Shown: positions 7,467 to 13,649 of the stretch, one piece after another
How positions within the stretch are numbered: position 1 is the stretch's first letter
How the letters are laid out: each line of letters opens with the position of its first letter
Made by a program: the position numbers and the translations under genes
Assembly: GCA_036231525.1 (NCBI GenBank)
Contig: JAZAGZ010000116.1
Span: 1 to 13,649 of the forward strand
Source of the DNA: UBA6522 sp036231525
GTDB lineage: Bacteria; Pseudomonadota; Gammaproteobacteria; Steroidobacterales; Rariloculaceae
Reading direction: 5' to 3'
Length of the DNA stretch: 13,649 nucleotides
Notes under the pieces: model-generated
The model's input: only the letters and a program-made list of their open reading frames with translations
The model's database searches: none
What the model was told of the DNA's origin: nothing

Positions 7467-8729
7467 CTATCTTAGCATAAAGCGATTCCCTAACCTCGGT
7501 GGGACAGTAACATTGCGTAACTCAGCATAGTAGGGAAGGCCCTTGCGGTACGGTGGGTAATCTTCTCCCCGTATCAGTGGTTCAAGGTAGCGGCGGCAGG
7601 ACTTTGTTATGGAGAATCCATCTCGACTGATAAACGCTCGAGGCATCATCTTTTCTTTGTTTGCGACGCGCTTGAGCGGTATTTGGTCGATTGTCCATCG
7701 GTAAGGTGTATTCGAGGTGCGGACGATAATTGGCATAATTGCGTTCTGTCCTTTGAGCGCAAATTCAACAGCTTTTTGACCAACAGCGTACGCTTGCTCA
7801 ACATCAACTTTCGAAGCGATGTGTCTAGCTGAACGCTGCAAGTAGTCTGCGATTGCGTAATGATATTTAAAGCCTAGTTTATCCCGTATCAAAGTTGCTA
7901 CTGTAGAGGCAACACCCCCCAACTGCGCATGTCCGAAAGCATCTCGAGTTCCTGCCTCGGCAAGAAATCGGCCGTCTGCATAGCGAGCACCCTCAGAAAC
8001 CACAATTACGCAATACTCGTAACGATCCACGCACTCGTTTACTCGAGACAAAAATCGTTTTTCGTCAAACGGGATTTCTGGAAAGAGAATGATATGAGGC
8101 GCTTCACTGCGGCCTTGCCCGGCGAGACCTCCTGCAGCAGCTATCCATCCCGCGTGTCGTCCCATGACTTCCAGAATAAAAACCTTGGTGGATGTTTTTG
8201 CCATGGAGGCGACATCCAATGCTGCTTCTCGCGTCGATATTGCAACGTATTTCGCCACTGAGCCAAAACCTGGGCAGTTGTCTGTCACAGGTAGGTCATT
8301 GTCGACGGTTTTTGGGATACCCACGCAGGTTACGGGGAAGCCTAGCTTATTTCCGATCTGAGAAACTTTCTGGGCGGTATCCATGGAGTCCCCACCGCCG
8401 TTATAGAAAAGATAACCAATATTGTGGGCCTTAAATACTTCAATCAAGCGCTCGTATTCTGCGCGGTTCTCCTCTAGTCCCTTCAGTTTGTAGCGTGCAG
8501 ATCCGAACGCCCCTCCTGGTGTGTGTCGTAGTGCCGCGATTGTTCGTGCAGATTCCTTGCTTGTATCAATCATGTCTTCCGTGAGCGCGCCGATAATCCC
8601 ATTTCGGCCGGCAAAAATCTTTCCAATATCTCCCTTCCGTTTCCGAGCAGTTTCTAAAACACCACAAGCCGTGGCGTTAATAACAGCGGTTACGCCACCA
8701 GATTGGGCATAAAATCCGTTCCTTTTCAC
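7467..8729 (-). CDS. pfp: Pyrophosphate-dependent 6-phosphofructokinase
   Basis: Reversible transfer of phosphate between PPi and fructose-6-phosphate/fructose-1,6-bisphosphate. It is 420 residues, typical of the PPi-type group in methylotrophs and longer than the 320-residue ATP enzyme. N-terminus FYAQSGGVTAVINA (6-19) is the first nucleotide/PPi loop. YNGGGDSMDTA (109-119) has Asp114 at the place of E. coli Gly104, and PKTVDNDL (139-146) has Lys140 at the place of Gly124; these two changes mark PPi use. D143 is the expected catalytic base. MGRHAGWIA (189-197) and VVSEGARY (243-250) are sugar-phosphate-site motifs. The start is GTG at 8729, preceded by AGGAGG (8734-8739) at a short 4-base spacing. 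Family enzymes from methanotrophs also act on sedoheptulose-7-phosphate; whether this one does is unknown. hppA follows in the same direction. Confidence 0.95.
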   Translation of the reverse strand: MKRNGFYAQSGGVTAVINATACGVLETARKRKGDIGKIFAGRNGIIGALTEDMIDTSKESARTIAALRHTPGGAFGSARYKLKGLEENRAEYERLIEVFKAHNIGYLFYNGGGDSMDTAQKVSQIGNKLGFPVTCVGIPKTVDNDLPVTDNCPGFGSVAKYVAISTREAALDVASMAKTSTKVFILEVMGRHAGWIAAAGGLAGQGRSEAPHIILFPEIPFDEKRFLSRVNECVDRYEYCVIVVSEGARYADGRFLAEAGTRDAFGHAQLGGVASTVATLIRDKLGFKYHYAIADYLQRSARHIASKVDVEQAYAVGQKAVEFALKGQNAIMPIIVRTSNTPYRWTIDQIPLKRVANKEKMMPRAFISRDGFSITKSCRRYLEPLIRGEDYPPYRKGLPYYAELRNVTVPPRLGNRFMLR

Positions 8730-8760
8730 GATACCTCCTGGTAGTCAATTCCACTCAATT

Positions 8761-8769
8761 GGTATAGCA
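8761..8769 (-). promoter_or_regulatory. Putative extended -10 promoter of the PPi-phosphofructokinase gene
   Basis: The minus strand reads TGCTATACC, an extended -10 (TGn plus TATACC), about 32 bases upstream of the GTG start. No good -35 hexamer is seen at 17 bases, which is tolerated by extended -10 promoters. Prediction by eye only. Confidence 0.4.
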
Positions 8770-8776
8770 GGATACC
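8761..8776. repeat. Small inverted repeat overlapping the pfp promoter
   Basis: GGTAT (8761-8765) and ATACC (8772-8776) form an inverted repeat around a 6-base spacer, covering the proposed -10 of the phosphofructokinase gene in the divergent pfp/adk region. It may be an operator half-site pair, but arms this short also occur by chance. Confidence 0.3.
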
Positions 8777-8806
8777 AAACAGATGACTCAGTTTGACCAC
8801 ACGCGT

Positions 8807-8834
8807 TTGCCAAGCTAGTTTTAAGCGCTATACG
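8807..8834 (+). promoter_or_regulatory. Putative sigma-70 promoter of adk
   Basis: TTGCCA (8807-8812, 5 of 6 to consensus), a 16-base spacer and TATACG (8829-8834, 4 of 6). Transcription would begin near 8841, just past the upstream ATG at 8837, which favours the downstream ATG at 8864 as the adk start. A weaker alternative is TTGACC (8793-8798), 17 bases, then TAGTTT. By eye only. Confidence 0.4.
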
Positions 8835-8863
8835 TTATGAGCAAAGCTCCCAGAGTACCAATT

Positions 8864-9529
8864 ATGCGAATCATTTTGCTTGGGGCACCGGGTTCAGGAA
8901 AGGGGACCCAAGCTCAGCGCCTGCAGAAGGATTTAGGGCTCCCTCAGATTTCCACGGGCGATCTGTTGCGCAAGGCGGCTGTCTCTGGCTCGGAGTTTGG
9001 ACTCCAGGCCAAAATGGCTATGGATGCGGGTGAGCTTGTCTCTAACAGTGTCGTGTTGGAGATGATGAAAGAGAGACTTAGTGCGTGCGATGTTGGATCT
9101 GGCTATGTGCTGGACGGGTTCCCTAGAAACCAAATTCAAGCGGAAGGTTTAGATACGGTATTGTCGGATCTCGGTCAGACGCTTGACGCGGCCGTATTTA
9201 TGGATGTCAGTCACGAAGTTCTGATGAAGCGATTGACGGGTCGGCGTACGTGTTCAAAAACTGGGAAGCTGATGAATATTCACTTTTCTTCCCAACAGGA
9301 TCTAGATGAGTGTATTGAAGCCGGTGGTACATTGATTCGACGTGACGATGATAATGAGGACACAATAAGGAATCGCTTAGAAGTATACGAACGAGAGACA
9401 GAGCCGCTTATCACCTATTATCGAAAATGTAGATTGCTACAGGTTGTCGAGGCTGATACCAGTGCTGATAAGGTTTACACTCGCCTCAGAAAAGTGCTTG
9501 TAGGCTCACGAGTCACCGAATCAGACTAG
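8864..9529 (+). CDS. adk: Adenylate kinase
   Basis: Catalyses AMP + ATP = 2 ADP in the cytoplasm. From this ATG it is 221 residues (E. coli 214) and begins MRIILLGAPGSGKGTQAQRL, the family's canonical start and P-loop (7-15). ISTGDLLRKA (29-38) and LDGFPRNQIQAEG (83-95) are AMP-binding elements. The LID is the long form: GRRTCSKTGKLMNIHF (126-141) to GGTLIRRDDDNEDTIRNRL (154-172), with conserved Arg but no four-cysteine zinc site. The LID differs from the E. coli type. An in-frame ATG at 8837 would add 9 residues; I prefer 8864 because of the family start, a weak CAGAG 8 bases upstream and a promoter predicted to initiate near 8841. It is transcribed divergently from the PPi-phosphofructokinase gene and overlaps the rnd 3' end by 9 bases. 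Confidence 0.93.
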   Translation: MRIILLGAPGSGKGTQAQRLQKDLGLPQISTGDLLRKAAVSGSEFGLQAKMAMDAGELVSNSVVLEMMKERLSACDVGSGYVLDGFPRNQIQAEGLDTVLSDLGQTLDAAVFMDVSHEVLMKRLTGRRTCSKTGKLMNIHFSSQQDLDECIEAGGTLIRRDDDNEDTIRNRLEVYERETEPLITYYRKCRLLQVVEADTSADKVYTRLRKVLVGSRVTESD

Positions 9530-10603
9530 ATCACTCAACACATCCCACCGCCATCCACCCTTCGCTACTCTCCCGGAGGCTGTTCCGACAATCAACTCAC
9601 ACAGTTCCTTGCGTGTTGCTAGGACTTCTGGGCGAATCCCGAGTTCCTGTGCTCTCTGTTTGAAGTCATCCTGAAGTTGTTTCAGCTTATTTTTATCAGG
9701 GCGCGGCTTATCTAATTGTTTTTGTATGGAACTTATTTCCTCAGACTGATCATGATTAGCGGCGGCTGCGAGAATTTCGGCACCGAAACGCTCTGCAAGA
9801 CGCGGTGGCATTTCGGCAATTGATGCTAAATTTTTTTGAGTTGTTGGCAACGTTTTGGCAATACGCAAAAGTAACACGTCGCTTAATATCCACCGTCGGG
9901 GGCGATTTAACTTCTGTGCGCATTTTTCACGCCACTCTACTAAAGAAAGAGCAGCATATTTGACATTGTCTTCCATGGAACTCAATCCTTTTAAGCGTGC
10001 CCATAGCGTAACCGCAGGAGTAACCAAAGGAGCATTCAAAGCCAGCTGACAATCTTCTTTTAGCCAGCCTAGGCGATTGCGATCTTCTAACTCTGATTTC
10101 AAAATTTCCCATAAAGCCGAAAGATAACGCACGTCATCTAAAGCGTATTGAACTGCGGGCCCGGGCAATGGGCGGTCAGCCCAATTTGTTCTAGCAAGGG
10201 TTTTATCAAGCTTAACGTTCAGAACCTCTTCAAGGAGGTCTTGTAGGCCAATCTGTGGCGCGTAACCGAGCAACCCAGCGGCTATCTGAGAATCAATGAG
10301 TTGGTTTGGCAATCCATTCGAGTGTTGATGGATTACTTCTAGATCCTGTCGCGCACTGTGTAAAAGCCAAATTCTCTGAGGTTCAAGCAGATATTCCAAG
10401 AGCGGTTGTAGATCCAGATCCGCTAGACAGTCGACACAGGCTGTTAGCTGTGGCGTGGCTACTTGTATTAGACAGAGCTGAGGAAAGTATGTGCGTTCCC
10501 GCAAAAACTCTGTATCTAGTGAGATAATTGTCTCTGCGAGGCTATTAGAAATTAAACTAGTCAGTGATTTTGTGTTGTCAATTAAAAGATCTGTGTCTCT
10601 CAT
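9521..10603 (-). CDS. rnd: Ribonuclease D
   Basis: 3'-5' exoribonuclease trimming tRNA precursors and other structured RNAs. It is 360 residues (E. coli 375). The DEDDy exonuclease domain fills about 1-185: SLDTEFLRERTYFP (28-41; D30, E32), LLHSARQDLEVIH (80-92; D87) and VQYALDDVRYL (151-161; Y153, D157) supply the metal-binding residues and tyrosine. An HRDC nucleic-acid-binding domain follows at about 205-285 (LVEWREKCAQKLNRPRRWIL, then SIAEMPPRLAERFG). The C-terminal tail is Lys/Gln rich. The ATG at 10603 has only a weak ribosome site. It is divergent from the small membrane-protein gene (55-base gap) and convergent with adk. No terminator is visible between the two 3' ends, so their transcripts likely overlap. 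Confidence 0.95.
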   Translation of the reverse strand: MRDTDLLIDNTKSLTSLISNSLAETIISLDTEFLRERTYFPQLCLIQVATPQLTACVDCLADLDLQPLLEYLLEPQRIWLLHSARQDLEVIHQHSNGLPNQLIDSQIAAGLLGYAPQIGLQDLLEEVLNVKLDKTLARTNWADRPLPGPAVQYALDDVRYLSALWEILKSELEDRNRLGWLKEDCQLALNAPLVTPAVTLWARLKGLSSMEDNVKYAALSLVEWREKCAQKLNRPRRWILSDVLLLRIAKTLPTTQKNLASIAEMPPRLAERFGAEILAAAANHDQSEEISSIQKQLDKPRPDKNKLKQLQDDFKQRAQELGIRPEVLATRKELCELIVGTASGRVAKGGWRWDVLSDLV

Positions 10604-10611
10604 GAGTTTCT

Positions 10612-10640
10612 TTTACACTTGTTCTTAGTCGGGTTATCAA
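10612..10640 (+). promoter_or_regulatory. Putative sigma-70 promoter of the membrane protein-mpl operon
   Basis: TTTACA (10612-10617, 5 of 6), a 17-base spacer and TATCAA (10635-10640, 4 of 6). The predicted start near 10647 would leave a leader of only about 12 bases and clip the AGGGG ribosome site, so either the true start differs or the promoter call is wrong. Confidence 0.35.
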
Positions 10641-10658
10641 AGGTAGGGGTGTACAGAT

Positions 10659-11174
10659 TTGTGGCGTCTGGTACAGGTATTTTCTGAAATCGCTTTGCAC
10701 CGTTGCGATCCAAGCGAACTCCCCGCGTCGCGTTTTTTGCTTAGCCTAACTTTTGTTACCTGCCTCACGGTGGGCCTTATTTCGTTGTTTATTAGTTCCC
10801 CTGCAGCGAACCTTACGGGGTTTATCATACTTGAGTCTTTCTTTTATCTCTGGTTTATCTGGCTAGTACTTGTAGTCTTTAATCGTCCTAATCGATTTCT
10901 CCAAACAGCGGCCGCTCTATTTGGAACCGAGACGTTACTAAGCATTATCAGGATGCCTATAGTGGCTTGGGTTGACGCAACAAGGACATCTGGTGAAGGG
11001 TCTGCTGCGGGCGTGTTTGTATATTTTTTGATGCTTCTTTGGTCAATAGATGTTGCCGGATTTGTTTTGTCGAGGGCGCTTCAGAACGCATATTTTGTGG
11101 GGGTTCTGATTGTGATGGGGTATGTCACAATTTCATTTACGTTGCGCGGGTATTTTTTTCCGGTGATCAGCTGA
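10659..11174 (+). CDS. Small integral membrane protein of unknown function, upstream of mpl
   Basis: I do not recognise the function. It is 171 residues and very hydrophobic. Likely membrane segments are about 25-47, 53-75, 82-104 (weaker), 117-140 and 143-165, so four or five helices. A short amphipathic or charged N-terminus (VFSEIALHRCDPSELPAS) precedes the first helix, and the C-terminus is FTLRGYFFPVIS. The start is TTG at 10659, chosen because AGGGG (10645-10649) lies 9 bases upstream and no ATG or GTG in this frame fits. Its TGA overlaps the ATG of mpl (TGATG at 11172-11176), pointing to translational coupling and possibly a linked role in cell-wall recycling. That link is inferred only from position. 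Confidence 0.82.
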   Translation: MWRLVQVFSEIALHRCDPSELPASRFLLSLTFVTCLTVGLISLFISSPAANLTGFIILESFFYLWFIWLVLVVFNRPNRFLQTAAALFGTETLLSIIRMPIVAWVDATRTSGEGSAAGVFVYFLMLLWSIDVAGFVLSRALQNAYFVGVLIVMGYVTISFTLRGYFFPVIS

Positions 11175-12559
11175 TGCATGTTCACATACTCGGAATCTGC
11201 GGAACTTTCATGGGAGGCGTTGCCGCGATAGCTAAAGCTGCAGGGCACCGAGTCTCCGGTTCGGATGAAGATGTTTATCCCCCTATGAGCACCCAGCTGA
11301 GAAAGTTAGGTATCCAGTTGTATGAGGGGTATGACGTTATTCCGTCCAGAGATGATGTGGACTGCGTGGTTGTTGGAAACGTTTTGTCAAGAGGCAACAC
11401 AGCAGTAGAGGCTTTGCTTGACTCAGGGCTTCCCTATTACTCTGGTCCGGAGTGGCTTTTTGATAATTTCTTACAGGATAAGTGGGTACTTGCGGTTGCA
11501 GGAACTCATGGGAAGACGACAGTAAGTAGTATGTTGGCGTGGATACTCGATTACGCTGGACTCTCTCCAGGGTTTCTTATAGGAGGGGTACCACAAAATT
11601 TTGGTATGTCGGCCCGTCTCGGAGCGTCCGAATATTTTGTTGTTGAGGCGGATGAATATGACACGGCATTCTTTGATAAGCGCGCGAAATTTGTTCACTA
11701 TCGACCGCGTACGCTCGCGGTTACAAATATCGAGCATGACCATGCTGATATATATGCTGATCTAGATGCCATACTTTGGCAATTTCATCAACTGTTCAGG
11801 ACCGTTCCTAGTAACGGGTTGATTAGTGTAAACGGTCGGGATAAAAACATTTCGAATTTGCTGAATAAAGGTATTTGGACACCGGTAGTGACCTTCGGTT
11901 CTGGAGAAGGAGAAAATTGGTCGGCGAGGTACGATCACATCGGCGAGAATTCGCGGTTTAGTGTTTTTAAAGACGGGGAGAATATTGGGCAGGCTGATTG
12001 GAACCTACTCGGGTTACACAATCTGGAGAATGCGCTGGCAGCTTTGAGTTCTGCTACTCATGCAGGCGTCACTGTGGATGTGGCGCTTAAGGCTCTTTCA
12101 AAGTTCAAAGGGGTAAAAAGACGTTTAGAAAAGAGAGGTATCTACAAGGGAATAACCCTTTATGATGATTTTGCTCACCACCCTACGGCTATTCATGCGA
12201 CGATTCGTGCGCTCAGATCTCTGGAGGACAACTGCCGAATTGTCATCGTTCTAGAGCTCAGGTCAAACACCATGCGAATGGGGTTACATCGGGATTCTTT
12301 GAAAAAAGCCCTAAGTGAAGCAGATCTGATATGTATGTTGGGGTCTGATGATTTGGCATGGAATCCGGAGTCAGCGTTGGCATCGCTCGGCACAAAACTT
12401 TCAGTTACTTGTAGTGTTAATGAAATGCTCGGAGTTCTCTTGGAGGAACTGAAAAGTGGGGACCACGTAGTTATGATGTCGAACGGAGGCTTCCAAGGTC
12501 TACCTAGGCTGCTTCAGCAATCCTTGAAGAGTCAAGACTCGGAATCACTGCAGGTCTAA
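11174..12559 (+). CDS. mpl: UDP-N-acetylmuramate:L-alanyl-gamma-D-glutamyl-meso-diaminopimelate ligase
   Basis: Peptidoglycan-recycling Mur-ligase family enzyme that joins recovered murein tripeptide to UDP-MurNAc using ATP in the cytoplasm. It is 461 residues (E. coli 457). It begins MHVHILGICGTFMGG, the family start. Motifs: VYPPMSTQL (34-42), AGTHGKTT (109-116, ATP loop), EADEYDTAFFDKR (158-170), NIEHDHADIY (185-194), LLGLHNLENALAA (278-290), FKGVKRRLE (311-319), DDFAHHPTA (331-339) and SNGGF (436-440). The frame is open upstream to 11039, but that extension is antigenic to neither family and merely overlaps the preceding gene, so the ATG at 11174 is chosen. One oddity is ELRSNTMR (361-368), where relatives usually read EPRSNTM. 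LON-N and hspQ genes follow in the same direction. Confidence 0.96.
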   Translation: MHVHILGICGTFMGGVAAIAKAAGHRVSGSDEDVYPPMSTQLRKLGIQLYEGYDVIPSRDDVDCVVVGNVLSRGNTAVEALLDSGLPYYSGPEWLFDNFLQDKWVLAVAGTHGKTTVSSMLAWILDYAGLSPGFLIGGVPQNFGMSARLGASEYFVVEADEYDTAFFDKRAKFVHYRPRTLAVTNIEHDHADIYADLDAILWQFHQLFRTVPSNGLISVNGRDKNISNLLNKGIWTPVVTFGSGEGENWSARYDHIGENSRFSVFKDGENIGQADWNLLGLHNLENALAALSSATHAGVTVDVALKALSKFKGVKRRLEKRGIYKGITLYDDFAHHPTAIHATIRALRSLEDNCRIVIVLELRSNTMRMGLHRDSLKKALSEADLICMLGSDDLAWNPESALASLGTKLSVTCSVNEMLGVLLEELKSGDHVVMMSNGGFQGLPRLLQQSLKSQDSESLQV

Positions 12560-12573
12560 CATCATTCCGTATT

Positions 12574-13155
12574 ATGGGTACTGCGCATATACCGTTATTT
12601 CCGTTGAAGACAGTGCTTTTCCCTGGGGGGGCTTTGCCGTTGAGAGTGTTTGAGCCGCGTTATTTGGACATGGTAAGCCGATGTTTGAGGGAGGATATTG
12701 GGTTTGGCGTTCTCTTGATTCGGAGTGGTACGGAGGTGGGCTCTGTAGATACCTTCAAAATTGGCACGGTGGCTGAAATTGTGGACTGGTACCAAGGTAG
12801 TGAAGGGCTTTTATGTATAAAAGCCGAGGGAAAGTATCGTTTCGAGCTAGAGTTTTTGGACAGACAACTGGACGGTTGTTATGTCGGCACGATCAAGGCT
12901 ATTGAAGCTGAGCCAGAAATCCCCGTTCCAGATAAATATCGCTTTCTGATTCGGTTGTTGAAGAAGGTGATTGGTGAGTTGGGTGATCACTATCAGAATA
13001 ACCTGAAAAATTATGCTGATTCAGCTTGGGTTGGGCATCGTTTAACTGAAATTCTTCCCCTACCACTGGAGATGAAGCAAAGCTCGTTAGAAATGGATGA
13101 TCCGATAGCTCGACTTGGTCTACTTACCCCATATGCTGAGGAAAAAACTGCGTGA
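12574..13155 (+). CDS. Stand-alone LON N-terminal (substrate-binding) domain protein
   Basis: A 193-residue protein made only of the Lon protease N-terminal domain. It has no AAA+ motifs and no Ser-Lys protease dyad. The opening, HIPLFPLKTVLFPGG then LPLRVFEPRYLDMV (about 5-34), is the classic LON-N start. GFGVLLIRSGTEVG (43-56) and GTVAEIVDWYQ (64-74) follow, then a helical C-terminal part from about 115 (IPVPDKYRFLIRLLKKVIGE). In full Lon this domain binds substrates; the role of the free form is not settled. It lies 14 bases after mpl with no strong ribosome site, and its TGA overlaps the hspQ GTG (GTGA, 13152-13155), suggesting coupled translation with a known Lon specificity factor. Confidence 0.92.
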   Translation: MGTAHIPLFPLKTVLFPGGALPLRVFEPRYLDMVSRCLREDIGFGVLLIRSGTEVGSVDTFKIGTVAEIVDWYQGSEGLLCIKAEGKYRFELEFLDRQLDGCYVGTIKAIEAEPEIPVPDKYRFLIRLLKKVIGELGDHYQNNLKNYADSAWVGHRLTEILPLPLEMKQSSLEMDDPIARLGLLTPYAEEKTA

Positions 13156-13478
13156 GTAGGGCGACCGAGGTTATAGGTAGCTTCTACATCGGGCAGATTA
13201 TTGTCCATCGACGCTTTGGTTATAGAGGAGTTGTCTACGACGTGGATCCGCGGTTTATGCTTAGTGATGAATGGTACAAACGCGTCGCGCTCAGTCGGCC
13301 TCCGAAAGATTACCCTTGGTATCACATTTTGGTGGATAACATTGATCAGACGACTTACGTTGCGGAGCGCAACCTGGTCTCAGACATTGATAATGGGCCC
13401 ATAAAGCACCCGCTTATCGAGAGCTATTTCGGCCCGTTTAACGGAACGTTTTATGAGCTTCTTAACCTTACGAATTGA
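13152..13478 (+). CDS. hspQ: Heat shock protein HspQ (hemimethylated-DNA-binding/YccV-like domain)
   Basis: A 108-residue protein matching HspQ of E. coli (105). The signature FYIGQIIVHRRFGYRGVVYD (11-30), then VDPRFMLSDEWY (31-42), is the YccV-like beta-rich fold; PWYHILVDN (55-63), TTYVAERNL (67-75) and HPLIESYFGPF (86-96) complete it. In E. coli HspQ is heat-induced, helps degrade denatured DnaA and acts as a specificity-enhancing factor for Lon protease. The start is GTG at 13152, overlapping the LON-N stop by 4 bases; GAGG lies 10 bases upstream. I see no heat-shock promoter immediately before it, so expression probably comes from the operon or from within the LON-N gene. Confidence 0.94.
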   Translation: MSRATEVIGSFYIGQIIVHRRFGYRGVVYDVDPRFMLSDEWYKRVALSRPPKDYPWYHILVDNIDQTTYVAERNLVSDIDNGPIKHPLIESYFGPFNGTFYELLNLTN

Positions 13479-13649
13479 GGCGAACCAATTTGCGCATACA
13501 ACCCAGAAAAGGAAGCATGTGCTGAACTGTGGGGCTGTATGAGGAATCTGGTGAATGCTCGGTGGCTAATCCGTATTTTCATATCTGATTTGAAGAGCTG
13601 ACCCAGTTGACCTCGGTAGTTATCTTCCCATTCGGTTCTAGCGCTAACC
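13479..13649. other. Right-edge non-coding stretch
   Basis: The 171 bases after hspQ hold no convincing gene, hairpin terminator or repeat. A minus-strand frame is open from the window edge to a TAA at 13453-13451 (about 65 codons) and overlaps the hspQ end. It could be the tail of a convergent gene entering from the right, but its translation resembles nothing I know. Confidence 0.4.

Noticed and set aside
8837..8863. Upstream adk start adding nine residues
   Set aside because: Not fully excluded, but there is no ribosome site, it departs from the family start, and the predicted transcription start lies just after it.
11039..11173. A longer mpl start adding 45 residues
   Set aside because: The extra residues (cysteine-rich, no family match) lie within the upstream membrane gene; the family start is the ATG at 11174.
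13479..13602. In-frame read-through extension after the hspQ stop (about 40 codons)
   Set aside because: HspQ is already full length; the extension has no family match and probably arises by chance.
13451..13649. Minus-strand frame open at the right edge
   Set aside because: About 65 codons with no recognisable similarity and overlap with hspQ; possible gene tail but unsupported.
1..13649. CRISPR arrays, tRNA/rRNA genes, insertion sequences, toxin-antitoxin or defence genes
   Set aside because: None of their hallmarks (regular repeats, cloverleaf sequences, transposase motifs or terminal repeats) was found by reading both strands.

Overview
The window looks like a chromosomal segment of a gammaproteobacterium. 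Mpl, HspQ, RNase D with an HRDC domain, a stand-alone LON-N protein and an AcrAB-type RND pump are all genes common in that class. Base composition looks moderate, and I see no insertion sequence, tRNA, rRNA, CRISPR array or phage gene. The pairing of a proton-pumping pyrophosphatase with a pyrophosphate-type phosphofructokinase is known from methylotrophic and sulfur-oxidising gammaproteobacteria. A free-living or symbiotic chemo-autotroph or methylotroph is therefore a reasonable but unproven guess.

Region 1 (1-5206, all on the minus strand) reads, in order of transcription: a protein-isoaspartate-methyltransferase-like protein, a single-domain rhodanese, an RND periplasmic adaptor and an RND inner-membrane permease. 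The permease runs off the left edge. Spacings are short (7, 62 and 5 bases), so these four genes probably form one operon. No TolC-like outer-membrane channel gene is visible.

Region 2 (5239-9529) is a pyrophosphate-energy block. hppA (membrane pyrophosphatase, K+-independent signature) lies downstream of a PPi-dependent phosphofructokinase gene in the same direction. adk is transcribed divergently from the phosphofructokinase promoter region. Together they would let the cell use PPi from biosynthesis either for glycolytic or sugar-phosphate flux or for building a proton gradient, while Adk handles AMP.

Region 3 (9521-10603) is rnd, convergent with adk and overlapping its 3' end by 9 bases.

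Region 4 (10659-13478, plus strand) is a tight four-gene run: an unidentified small membrane protein (TTG start), mpl (peptidoglycan recycling), a stand-alone LON-N domain protein and hspQ. Junctions are TGATG, 14 bases and GTGA, which suggests translational coupling. The last 171 bases hold no convincing gene.

I see no clearly new defence or mobile system. The most interesting items are the PPi cluster, the methyltransferase-like protein with a replaced substrate loop inside an efflux operon, and the coupling of a stand-alone LON domain with HspQ, a known Lon specificity factor.
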